From a virus: DNA of 37,732 nucleotides. The position numbers and the translations under genes are program-made. Below, piece by piece: positions 24,110 to 30,529 of the stretch. The notes beneath the pieces are model-generated. The model worked only from the letters and a program-made list of their open reading frames with translations, was not told where the DNA came from and made no database searches. Position 1 is the first letter of the stretch. Every line of letters starts with the position of its first letter. Where the stretch lies: positions 1-37,732 of the IMG/VR virus record IMGVR_UViG_3300044994_000562. One strand, given 5' to 3'.

Positions 24110-24327
24110 AGATTTCCCCTTTTCTCAATGCGCGTCTGGCAATCGACGCAAAACTTGACGCCCGGCATCGCCAGCCGCCGGCCTTCCGGGATGTCGGTGC
24201 CGCAGTCCGAGCAGTGCTCGGCGGACTCGCCCTGCGGCAAAGCCGCCCGTGCCCGTGCGATGCCGGCGTCGCGGTCGGACTGCTCCAATTCGCCGGCCCG
24301 CTCGATCATTCGCTCACTCAGATCCAC
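24106..24327 (-). CDS. DksA/TraR-type C4 zinc-finger protein
   Basis: 73 residues with Cys39-x2-Cys42 and Cys60-x2-Cys63, the four-cysteine finger of TraR/DksA proteins, preceded by a helix containing RDAGIARARAAL. Full TraR binds the RNA polymerase secondary channel, with acidic residues at its N-terminal tip; this protein is close to TraR size. It may adjust host or late-gene transcription. Start is GTG 24327 with a GAGGG site; ATG 24309 is an alternative. It overlaps the Rz gene by 14 bases. Confidence 0.85.
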   Translation of the reverse strand: MDLSERMIERAGELEQSDRDAGIARARAALPQGESAEHCSDCGTDIPEGRRLAMPGVKFCVDCQTRIEKRGNL

Positions 24328-24919
24328 CGGCGCCCTCGACGTAGTCGATCAGCCCGTTCACCTGGGCTTCGAGCCCTCGGCAGCGTTCGCCGTAGTCGGC
24401 GATGTGGCCGAGGATGTCGGCCTGGTGGAGGCCGGATTCGAGTAGCCCGGCGTCAGCGGCGCCGCTGGCCGGGGCCGTTCCTTCAGCGCCGCCGGTACCG
24501 GCGGCCGGGTCGGCTCCGGGCAGGCCGAGGGCGGCGTTGTACTGGCGCAGGAAGCCAGCAGTGAAGATGCAGCGAGGCAGAGGGCGAAGGCCCTCGCCCG
24601 CGGCCGGGCGGTACAGCGTGGTGACATCGGCGATCCTCCGTTGCAGTTGGCGTTTTTCCTCGGCGAACTGGCGCTGCGAGGCCAGGAGCGCCGCTTCCAG
24701 CCGGTTGCCGCGCTCGGCCTCGGCTTCAAACTGGCGCCGGGCGGAGGCTACGGCCTGGGCGAGCTGCTCGGCCTGGTCGGCCTTGAGCTTGGCGGCTGCA
24801 GCCGCGGCGCGGTCCTGTTCCTGCTCGCGGCCGGTCTGCCAGCCGGCAATGCCGACGAGCAGCGTCCAGGCGAGGAAGGCGAAGGCGAGCCAGCCGCGGC
24901 TGATGGTTTGCGGGTTCAT
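24314..24919 (-). CDS. Rz: Rz-like inner-membrane spanin
   Basis: 201 residues. An N-terminal anchor (LAFAFLAWTLLVGIAGWQ, residues ~11-28) is followed by an Ala/Gln-rich coiled coil to residue ~97, the i-spanin plan. The C-terminal half is longer than usual and Gly/Ala-rich. With Rz1, nested inside it, it would fuse the inner and outer membranes in the last step of lysis. The start overlaps the endolysin stop as ATGA. Confidence 0.85.
   Translation of the reverse strand: MNPQTISRGWLAFAFLAWTLLVGIAGWQTGREQEQDRAAAAAAKLKADQAEQLAQAVASARRQFEAEAERGNRLEAALLASQRQFAEEKRQLQRRIADVTTLYRPAAGEGLRPLPRCIFTAGFLRQYNAALGLPGADPAAGTGGAEGTAPASGAADAGLLESGLHQADILGHIADYGERCRGLEAQVNGLIDYVEGAGGSE
24358..24627 (-). CDS. 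Rz1: Rz1-like outer-membrane spanin lipoprotein (nested in Rz)
   Basis: 89 residues entirely inside the Rz gene in another frame. A basic start and hydrophobic segment lead to the lipobox LLASC with Cys27 as lipidation site, then a Pro-rich stretch (TPPSACPEPTRPPVPAAL), as in Rz1 proteins. ATG 24627 has a GGAGG site seven bases upstream. The tail beyond residue ~60 is longer than usual for Rz1. Confidence 0.82.
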   Translation of the reverse strand: MSPRCTARPRARAFALCLAASSLLASCASTTPPSACPEPTRPPVPAALKERPRPAAPLTPGYSNPASTRPTSSATSPTTANAAEGSKPR

Positions 24920-25557
24920 GTGCAGCTCCCTTGCCCCCAGCCGGCGGCGATGTAGCGCGGCTCATGGGCCGTGAGGATCAGGCGGGGGTAGTCGCGGTTT
25001 TCCCGGAAGGCGGCGGCCGAGCGGCCGGCGTTGAAGCGCTCGACCTGGCCGAACCAGCGGGCGCTGTCGGCCCCTTGCGCGGCGGCCAGCTTCTGGTCGC
25101 GCCAGACCCAGCCCAAGCCCCCGTTGTAGGCCGAAAGCGTCATGGCCATGCGCTCGCAGGCGCCGGCCGCCCGGATGCGTTCCCAGAGGTGGCGGTCGTA
25201 GGTGACCAGGGCGCGCAGTGCCCAGACGGGATTGAAAGGCTGGCCGCCGGAAAGCTGCGGGTAGGCGCCGGAGATCCATTTGGCGGTGGCGGGCATGAAT
25301 TGCGCGAGCCCCAAGGCGCCCACCGGGCTCTCCGCGTTCGCGCGCCAGCGGCTCTCCTGGTGGATCTGGGCGGCGAAAGTGGCCACCGGGGCCGACAACC
25401 CCCACACCTGGCGGGCGTTGCGGGTGAGGTCGCGCTGGTAGCGGGCTGCCTCGCGCGGGATCTCGACCGCCCATGCAGGTAGGCAGGCGAGCCCGATGAC
25501 GAGGATTAGCAGGTAGCCGAGCCAGAACCAGCCGGCGGCGGTAAGTCGCGCGCGCAC
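24916..25557 (-). CDS. Endolysin, soluble lytic transglycosylase-like
   Basis: 213 residues. An N-terminal hydrophobic segment (residues 8-26) ends in PAWA before VEIP, fitting either signal peptidase cleavage after residue 30 or a signal-arrest anchor. The lytic transglycosylase domain has catalytic Glu68 in IHQESRW, then PVGALGLAQFMPATAKWI and MTLSAYNGGLGWV. It cuts peptidoglycan with anhydro-muropeptide release. Start is GTG 25557; the gene abuts the holin stop. The export signal means it may not depend on the holin for export. Confidence 0.9.
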   Translation of the reverse strand: MRARLTAAGWFWLGYLLILVIGLACLPAWAVEIPREAARYQRDLTRNARQVWGLSAPVATFAAQIHQESRWRANAESPVGALGLAQFMPATAKWISGAYPQLSGGQPFNPVWALRALVTYDRHLWERIRAAGACERMAMTLSAYNGGLGWVWRDQKLAAAQGADSARWFGQVERFNAGRSAAAFRENRDYPRLILTAHEPRYIAAGWGQGSCT

Positions 25558-25559
25558 GG

Positions 25560-25895
25560 TCAGGCCCCCAGGGCGACGCCGATCATGGCGGCCGCGATGA
25601 TCAGCGCCCGGCGCAGCTGCGCCAGGCCGAAGGCGATCTGCAGCTCCGGCTTGATCGCCTTCTCCGGGCAGTAGGGAGCGCCGACCGAGAAGGGCTGCGC
25701 CAGGAAGGCGTCAGGTCGGGCGTAGGGGAACAGCGAGCGGTCGATCCAGTACGCCACCCAGGCGGCGCTGGTGATGAGGGACAGCTTGTAGAGCGAGACC
25801 GGGAGCTGCTGCGGCGCGGTGACGGCGATCGCCACCGTGAGGACGAGGCTGACGAGCAGCCAGCCCGCCATGCGGGCGCGAATGAAGCGTTGCAT
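25560..25895 (-). CDS. Holin-like membrane protein
   Basis: 111 residues with hydrophobic segments at about 9-28 (GWLLVSLVLTVAIAV), 35-52 (SLITSAAWVAYWI) and 93-111 (ALIIAAAMIGVALGA), similar to the putative holins of Mu-like phages. First gene of the lysis block, directly before the endolysin. I chose ATG 25895 for its GGAGGG site. An upstream in-frame ATG at 25916 lies at the predicted promoter start and would add MFLSEGL. Confidence 0.8.
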   Translation of the reverse strand: MQRFIRARMAGWLLVSLVLTVAIAVTAPQQLPVSLYKLSLITSAAWVAYWIDRSLFPYARPDAFLAQPFSVGAPYCPEKAIKPELQIAFGLAQLRRALIIAAAMIGVALGA

Positions 25896-25915
25896 GAGAC
25901 CCTCCGAAAGAAACA

Positions 25916-25965
25916 TGCCGCCATGATCGGCGGCATGCGGGGGAGGGTCTTTTAATCTGGTTTAA
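25916..25965 (-). promoter_or_regulatory. Late promoter for the lysis/packaging block
   Basis: Leftward: dyad TTAA-ACCAGA-TTAA (25952-25965), TTAAAAGACC, then inverted repeat CATGCCGCC/GGCGGCATG (25914-25937) with loop GATCAT as -10 (25923-25928), predicted start 25916. Dyad to -10 centre distance is 33 bp. The inverted repeat is identical in both arms to that of the protease promoter. Confidence 0.62.
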
Positions 25966-25976
25966 GGAGAGCAGCC

Positions 25977-26687
25977 CTACTTCGCAGGCTCAACACCAAA
26001 GACGTTACCCATCACGTCACTACGCAGGTGGTACATCTTCACACCGTTGAGGGTACGCTCAGCCTGGTGCTTCTCGTCGGCATCCGCGATCTTCATGAGC
26101 TGCATAACCTCGGGGCCGATCTGCTTGCGGTCGAGATCTGGGAATGCGGCGGCAATGGTGGCAACGGCAACCGTCACGATATCCAGACCTGATTTCATGG
26201 TGCCATCGCCGGTGCCCATCAGCATGACTCCGCTGACTTTTCCGGAGCCCTTCGCCACGGAACCGACGATGGCGATCTTGTCATTGAGCTGTACCGAGAA
26301 AGTGTCGTTCACTTCGCCGCGCTCGACCTTCGGTTTCATTCTGAAGGGCTGACCGAGTTCCTTCATGCTGGCGTTGAAATGCTCGGCGTATTGAGCGGGG
26401 GTGATCCCGAGATCCTTTTCCGCTGCCTGCGGGGCTGCCGCACTTGCTGCAGGCTTTTCCGCCTGGGTCGGTGTCGCGGCTCCAGGCGATTCTGATGAAG
26501 GTGCAATGGCTCCGGCAATGACGAAAGCGATCCCTGCTGCGGCTACGCCTCCCGCAAGGAAGTGCGAGCGCTTGGGAACCTCTCCCGTCTTCTTGTCTTT
26601 GAAGACGGACGGGGCGATCAATCCGACAATCGCCACCAGCAGGAACAGAAAACCGATGAGGCCAATGAGTCCGGCAAGAATCGACAT
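25977..26687 (-). CDS. Membrane-anchored accessory protein, possible moron
   Basis: 236 residues. Two transmembrane segments (ILAGLIGLIGFLFLLVAIVG, residues 3-22, and FLAGGVAAAGIAFVIAGAIA, residues ~43-62), a Pro/Ala-rich linker, then a ~150-residue domain starting near LGITPAQYAEHFNASMKELG. I recognise no family. Visibly lower in G+C than its neighbours. It has its own AAAAAGGAGAAAAAGG ribosome site and follows the lysogeny genes after a 66-base spacer with a long hairpin, so it may be expressed in the lysogen. Superinfection exclusion or host-trait modification is a guess from position only. Confidence 0.75.
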   Translation of the reverse strand: MSILAGLIGLIGFLFLLVAIVGLIAPSVFKDKKTGEVPKRSHFLAGGVAAAGIAFVIAGAIAPSSESPGAATPTQAEKPAASAAAPQAAEKDLGITPAQYAEHFNASMKELGQPFRMKPKVERGEVNDTFSVQLNDKIAIVGSVAKGSGKVSGVMLMGTGDGTMKSGLDIVTVAVATIAAAFPDLDRKQIGPEVMQLMKIADADEKHQAERTLNGVKMYHLRSDVMGNVFGVEPAK

Positions 26688-26707
26688 CCTTTTTCTCCTT
26701 TTTCTGA

Positions 26708-26748
26708 CCCCAGGGCGGCAGGGGCTTGCGCCCCTACACCCTGCGGGG
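26708..26748 (-). terminator. Long GNRA-capped hairpin downstream of lysogeny genes
   Basis: Nested inverted repeat on the minus strand: CCCC, CAGGG, AGGGGC-GCAA-GCCCCT, CCCTG, GGGG, with small bulges. There is no T run, so it may be a weak terminator, attenuator or RNA-stability element between the partner gene and the membrane gene. Confidence 0.45.
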
Positions 26749-26753
26749 CTGAA

Positions 26754-27386
26754 TTAGATGGCGCCCTTCCGGCGCGCCTGTTTCTTCCACTCCGCGACAA
26801 CCCGATAGACCGCTTCCAGCTCGAGGTCCGACAGGTCTTTCAGGGAGCGGCCGCTGTAGCGTTCGGCCAGCAGTACGGGAATATCGTCGATCCGGCCGAT
26901 TTCCTTCGCCGCGGCGTGGATGTACCGGTATCGGCTGTTGCGCCAGTTCGGGTCTTTCGTGGGGGCACTTTTGGCCGAGCGCAGGCGCGCACACCACGTC
27001 TGCAGATACGCCTCGGCCCGCTCGAAGGCGGATGCCGGGATGAGGTGGTAGCTGGTCACCTTCAACTTGCCGGTCAGGGCCGACCATACGGCGGCGTGGC
27101 GCTTCGGGGCGCGCTTGACGGCCGTTTCCAGTTCGACCACCTCATTCACCAGCTCGCGCAGCCTGACCTTCTGCGCCTCGCTGATGTGATCCGGGCCGGG
27201 CTGAATGACCACCCTGACCTTCGGCCGGGCAGCCATCTGGAGATGGATGTCCCCTTTGTGGCCGATGATGTTCTGGCCGCCTTGAATGGCGCCGATGCTG
27301 ATAACCGGCGCCCTTGGTGCTTCATTGACTATGTCACCGCCGGCGAGCTGACCGGCGAAATCTCCTTGCACTTCTTGCTTGGTCAC
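26754..27386 (-). CDS. Repressor-partner protein with ORF6C-like region
   Basis: 210 residues. Residues 7-30 (GDFAGQLAGGDIVNEAPRA and VIS) closely match the C-terminal tail of the repressor gene upstream; a second Gly-rich stretch (GAIQGGQNIIGHKGD) follows. Residues ~70-135, with HAAVWSALTGKLKVTSYHLI and FERAEAYLQTW, resemble the ORF6C/KilA-C region of phage antirepressors. Start is GTG 27386, overlapping the repressor stop (GTGA), so the two are co-translated. A role as antirepressor or co-repressor is inferred. Confidence 0.72.
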   Translation of the reverse strand: MTKQEVQGDFAGQLAGGDIVNEAPRAPVISIGAIQGGQNIIGHKGDIHLQMAARPKVRVVIQPGPDHISEAQKVRLRELVNEVVELETAVKRAPKRHAAVWSALTGKLKVTSYHLIPASAFERAEAYLQTWCARLRSAKSAPTKDPNWRNSRYRYIHAAAKEIGRIDDIPVLLAERYSGRSLKDLSDLELEAVYRVVAEWKKQARRKGAI

Positions 27387-27808
27387 TTTTTCTCCCTACG
27401 TCTGTTGCTGATCTTGACCGGACCCTTATTCACCAGCCCGCCCTCCACCACCTGGCCGGTGACGTTGCCGTGAACCACCTGCTTTGAGCCAGAACTCAGC
27501 GCCCCTTGCAGGGCGCCTACGGCCGCCATCTTTCCGGTGAGCGGCGCCGACCGGAACAGCGCCAAGAGTTGGCGCTCGTCTGGCGTCAGAGCCATGTCCG
27601 AGCGGATGCCGGTGACGATGTACTGGATGTCGGCCCCTATCTGGGCAATCGCGGCCAGATAGGCGGCATCCGGGAAACGCTCCGCGCCTTCGTAGAGCAT
27701 CTGCGTCTTCTTGGTCACGCCGCCCCTTTCGGCGAACGCCGTCTGGCTCATATCAAGCCTCTGCCGTTCCTCGCGCAGGCGCTCGCCGATGGATACCGTT
27801 TGTTCCAC
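27383..27808 (-). CDS. c: Phage repressor (XRE-type HTH)
   Basis: 141 residues from GTG 27808, which has AAGGGG upstream. HTH around residues 18-40 (LDMSQTAFAERGGVTKKTQM), then a helical region and a Gly-rich tail VVHGNVTGQVVEGGLVNKGP (residues 111-130). There is no LexA/S24 peptidase part, so RecA-triggered self-cleavage is not expected. It is divergent from the Ner-like gene across the operator at 27826-27841. A second imperfect operator-like sequence (27791-27806) lies at its own start, suggesting autoregulation. An ATG at 27844 would place coding across the promoter and is unlikely. Confidence 0.88.
   Translation of the reverse strand: MEQTVSIGERLREERQRLDMSQTAFAERGGVTKKTQMLYEGAERFPDAAYLAAIAQIGADIQYIVTGIRSDMALTPDERQLLALFRSAPLTGKMAAVGALQGALSSGSKQVVHGNVTGQVVEGGLVNKGPVKISNRRREKK
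27791..27806. promoter_or_regulatory. Imperfect second operator-like site
   Basis: GGATACCGTTTGTTCC resembles the perfect operator on the other strand (GGAACCGTTTGGTTCC) with one inserted and one missing base. It lies just inside the repressor start and could mediate repression of the repressor gene. Confidence 0.4.
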
Positions 27809-27817
27809 AAAAACCCC

Positions 27818-27847
27818 TTGACAAAGGAACCAAACGGTTCCCATAAT
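27818..27847 (+). promoter_or_regulatory. Early promoter with embedded operator
   Basis: A consensus -35 TTGACA (27818-27823) and -10 CATAAT (27842-27847) are separated by 18 bp. The spacer contains the perfect inverted repeat GGAACC-AAAC-GGTTCC (27826-27841). A repressor bound there would block polymerase directly. It drives the Ner-like gene (GGAG at 27897-27900, ATG 27907) and probably the rest of the early operon. Confidence 0.85.
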
Positions 27848-27906
27848 TCACATCACATCACACAACCACGCACCGCAACACAGCGAACCGCACAACGGAG
27901 ACCGCC

Positions 27907-28110
27907 ATGAGCAAAGCGCAATCCAACCAGATCAAGCACCGCCTGCGTCAGCAGGGTTACACCCTCAAAGCCTGGGCCGAAGCCAACGGCTTCAAGTACC
28001 GCGACGTTTCCGACGTGGTGCGGGGCGTCCGCCGCGGCAACTACGGCGTCGGCCGCGACATCTGCCTGAAGCTCGGCCTCAACCCCGACAACGAGCAACT
28101 CGCCGCGTAA
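27907..28110 (+). CDS. ner: Ner-like early regulator
   Basis: 67-residue DNA-binding protein with the Ner/Nlp layout: IKHRLRQQGYTLKAWAEANG, then VSDVVRGVRRGNYGVGRDIC. In Mu, Ner turns down the repressor and early promoters after lytic growth begins. It is the first gene right of the operator, with a GGAG site. The CATCACATCACA repeats at 27851-27862 in the leader could be its binding sites. Confidence 0.85.
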   Translation: MSKAQSNQIKHRLRQQGYTLKAWAEANGFKYRDVSDVVRGVRRGNYGVGRDICLKLGLNPDNEQLAA

Positions 28111-28117
28111 GCGCCAT

Positions 28118-28354
28118 CTAGTTCATGGCCACGCCAGCAACCATGTCTGCCCAGGCACGAACCTCGCGGTCAACCGTGTCGGCCACGCCGTCCGGCACCC
28201 ACTCTGCCCTTGGCGCTTCGACGTACCGGCCCAATCGGGCCACCAGCTTTCCCCCATCCAGAATCCCGGCGCCCACACAGGCGTCGAGCAACGCTTCGAT
28301 GATGAGATTTTGGGCTGTGATCTGGGCCTGCAGCTTCACTTCCAAGTCGGTCAT
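28118..28354 (-). CDS. Antisense small protein in early region
   Basis: 78 residues on the strand opposite the early operon: MTDLEVKLQAQITAQNLIIE, ALLDACVGAGILDGGKLVAR, and a Trp-containing acidic/helical end. I know no family. It has an AAGGA ribosome site and its own promoter-like sequence upstream. It lies eight bases from the Ner-like gene end, tail to tail, so early transcripts must read through it in antisense to reach the transposase. Confidence 0.65.
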   Translation of the reverse strand: MTDLEVKLQAQITAQNLIIEALLDACVGAGILDGGKLVARLGRYVEAPRAEWVPDGVADTVDREVRAWADMVAGVAMN

Positions 28355-28373
28355 AGCCGTCTTCCTTATGCGA

Positions 28374-28403
28374 ATTATCCGCTTTTCATCGTATCTGCTG
28401 CAA
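28374..28403 (-). promoter_or_regulatory. Promoter of antisense early-region gene
   Basis: On the minus strand, TTGCAG (28398-28403) and GATAAT (28374-28379) are separated by 18 bp, about 20 bases upstream of ATG 28354. The -35 overlaps one copy of a GCTGCAAA direct repeat (28397-28404 and 28417-28424, 20 bp apart), a possible operator. Confidence 0.55.
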
Positions 28404-28465
28404 ACGGCTTTCGATAGCTGCAAAACCGGGATTTGTTTGGAAAGCGCCGCCAGGAGGGCTTTCCA

Positions 28466-28948
28466 ATGACCCGCCGCAATTGGAAGCGCATCCAGCCGAC
28501 GAGCCTGCGCAACGCCCTGGAGCTGTGCAAGGACTACGCGCGCGAGCGGAAGAACCTGTCGGTCGAACGTATTGCCGACCAGATGGGGCTCTCCGACCAC
28601 TGGACCATCTACAAGTGGCTGCAGAACGGTCGCATCCCCGCCAACCTGATCCGCCCATTCGAGGCGGCATGCGGCATCGACTACGTGACCCGCTGGCTGG
28701 CGGCCAGCGCCGGCCGGCTGCTGATCGACATCCCCACCGGGCGCGGCGTGACCGCCGAGGACATCTTGAGCCTGCATTCGGTGATGAATGCGGCTGCCAC
28801 CCAGATCCTCGACTTCTACGAGAAGACCCCCAGACCGGACGCGAACGACGTGCTGGCGGCCATCCAGGGGGCGATGCAGACGCTCGCCTGGCACCGCTGC
28901 AACGTGGAGAAGCACCTTCAACCCGAATTGGACTTTCAGGAGGACTGA
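28466..28948 (+). CDS. Early HTH regulatory protein
   Basis: 160 residues from ATG 28466 with an AGGAGG site. N-terminal region LRNALELCKDYARERKNLSV then ERIADQMGLSDHWTIYKWLQ looks like a helix-turn-helix of the phage regulator type. The C-terminal part (ILSLHSVMNAAATQILDFYE) is helical. Likely an early transcriptional regulator. No precise family could be named. Confidence 0.75.
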   Translation: MTRRNWKRIQPTSLRNALELCKDYARERKNLSVERIADQMGLSDHWTIYKWLQNGRIPANLIRPFEAACGIDYVTRWLAASAGRLLIDIPTGRGVTAEDILSLHSVMNAAATQILDFYEKTPRPDANDVLAAIQGAMQTLAWHRCNVEKHLQPELDFQED

Positions 28949-28950
28949 CC

Positions 28951-29238
28951 ATGACAGACGTCTCTCAACGCTTTGAGGCTATCAAGGCTCGCCGGGTGCC
29001 CGGCGGCGCCGTGGTGACGGTGATCCGCGCCGATGGGCGCATGCATCGGCACCGGGTGGGACTGCGCCGCTACAACCGGCTGGCCGACACCCTGGTGTCC
29101 CACTTCGGCCTGTACGGCGGTTCCTTCACCCGGAACGGTTTCGAGTGCCGGCTGCGCGAGGTTCAGGGATTGGCCGATGCGCGGCGTTGGGCCGCCCGCA
29201 ACAGTTCGCGTCGCGCCAAGCACTGGAGGGAGGGCTGA
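28951..29238 (+). CDS. Small basic early protein
   Basis: 95 residues, strongly basic (GRMHRHRVGLRRYNRL and NSSRRAKHWREG). It follows the previous gene by two bases with AGGAGG upstream of ATG 28951. Probably nucleic-acid binding by composition. Family and role are not recognised. Confidence 0.7.
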   Translation: MTDVSQRFEAIKARRVPGGAVVTVIRADGRMHRHRVGLRRYNRLADTLVSHFGLYGGSFTRNGFECRLREVQGLADARRWAARNSSRRAKHWREG

Positions 29239-29240
29239 GC

Positions 29241-29540
29241 ATGGGCGCGACCAACCAATCCGCCGACAAGGTTCTTTCGGTCCTCAACGTTCTGCTGGGG
29301 CATTTTGCCCACGGCCTCACGCCCACGGACCTGGTCAAGGCGACCGGGCTGTCCGCGTCGAACATCACGCGCTATGTCGCCACCCTGGAGGCCGCCGGCT
29401 TTGCCGAGCGCATCCCCGAGACCGGGCGCATCCGCCCCTCGGCGCGGCTTGCCAAGCACGCCGTGAGCATCCTGCGATCACTCGATTCCGCCAGGCAGCG
29501 GATCGACGAAATGACCAACCGCCTGACCACTGAACTGTAA
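29241..29540 (+). CDS. IclR-type winged-helix DNA-binding protein
   Basis: 99 residues: SADKVLSVLNVLLGHFAHGL, TPTDLVKATGLSASNITRYV and ATLEAAGFAERIPETGRIRP form an IclR-type N-terminal winged helix (residues ~7-70). The ligand-binding IclR domain is absent, so this is a stand-alone DNA-binding domain. Positioned two genes before the transposase, as in other BcepMu-like phages. It may tune the early operon. Confidence 0.8.
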   Translation: MGATNQSADKVLSVLNVLLGHFAHGLTPTDLVKATGLSASNITRYVATLEAAGFAERIPETGRIRPSARLAKHAVSILRSLDSARQRIDEMTNRLTTEL

Positions 29541-29554
29541 GGGAGGACTACACG

Positions 29555-30526
29555 ATGGCCCGAAAGCCACTCAAGACCGAAACCGAAAGCCACGCCATGG
29601 CAGACGCGGATATGCCCGGCCTGCCTGCCGCGATGGAGAACCTTGCCCTCAGCGCTGATCTTGAAAAGGACGAAATTCTGAACGCGGGCATCGATCTCGG
29701 CCGACTCGATGCGATGGCGTTTATTGCGACGATCGCAGACTCTGCCGTGCTGTCGATCTACGAAAACGTCAAGAAAACAAAGGCGTGGCGCTACCTCAAG
29801 AGTTGCGACGGTCGCAATTTCGAGAGCTTGGAGCAGTTCTGCACCGAGAAGCTGGGTCGGTCGTACCGGCGGCTGCAAGAGGTCAGTGCCAACCGCAACA
29901 CCCTCGGACAGGAAGCGTTTGAAGCGGCAGAACGCATTGGGCTTCGCCAAGCCGATTACAACCTCCTGAAGGCGCTGCCAGCCCCGAAGCAGGAAATCAT
30001 TAAGGAGGCCCTGTCCGAAGGGGCGACCAAGGAGGAGCTGCAGAAGGCCATCCGGGAACTCGCTGCCGCCGATCAGAAGGAAATCGAGGCCCTCTCGAAG
30101 GAAAAGGCCGAAATCCAGGCCGACTACGAGGCCCAGGCGCAGGTGCTCGCCGACAAGAATGCCAAGCTCGACGAGCTGGCGGCCAAGCTGGAGAAAGTGC
30201 GCAAGGCCCCCCGCAACGAGCAGGCCGCCCAGGCTCTCGCGCAGGAGAAGGAGCTGCTCGACCGCCTGATGGTCTCCAGCCAGAAGCTGCTCGGCGAGAT
30301 TCACGAGTTCGCCCAGGTGGTGGCCGACACGCTCGCCGACCCGACCGAGGCCCGCATGACCGCCGCCGAGACGACGGTGCAGTGGCTGTTCCAGCGCATC
30401 AACGAGGTGGCGATCGCCCACCAGATCCCGGTGGACTTTGCCGAGATGGTGAATCCGTCCTGGGCGCAGGACGTCCTCGACAAGGTCAAGGCCGGCGCGG
30501 ACGAGGCCGAGACCCAGGGAGCCTGA
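29555..30526 (+). CDS. Early coiled-coil protein upstream of transposase
   Basis: 323 residues. The N-terminal ~140 contain SCDGRNFESLEQFCTEKLGR and SYRRLQEVSANRNTLG, an HTH-like region; residues ~170-235 form a long Lys/Glu/Ala coiled coil. The end (TTVQWLFQRINEVAIAHQIP) is helical. The first ~400 bases are less G+C-rich than the rest, suggesting a mosaic join within the gene. GGAGG lies upstream of ATG 29555, and it ends three bases before the transposase ATG. Function unknown; it could assist the transpososome or partition. Confidence 0.75.
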   Translation: MARKPLKTETESHAMADADMPGLPAAMENLALSADLEKDEILNAGIDLGRLDAMAFIATIADSAVLSIYENVKKTKAWRYLKSCDGRNFESLEQFCTEKLGRSYRRLQEVSANRNTLGQEAFEAAERIGLRQADYNLLKALPAPKQEIIKEALSEGATKEELQKAIRELAAADQKEIEALSKEKAEIQADYEAQAQVLADKNAKLDELAAKLEKVRKAPRNEQAAQALAQEKELLDRLMVSSQKLLGEIHEFAQVVADTLADPTEARMTAAETTVQWLFQRINEVAIAHQIPVDFAEMVNPSWAQDVLDKVKAGADEAETQGA

Positions 30527-30529
30527 GCC

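Noticed and set aside
27809-27844. Upstream ATG for the repressor (adding MGTVWFLCQGVF).
   Set aside because: It would place coding sequence across the operator and early promoter; GTG 27808 has a proper ribosome site.
27850-27870. CATCACATCACACAACCACG as a CRISPR-like or satellite repeat.
   Set aside because: Too short and only two repeat units; more likely regulatory or part of the Ner leader.
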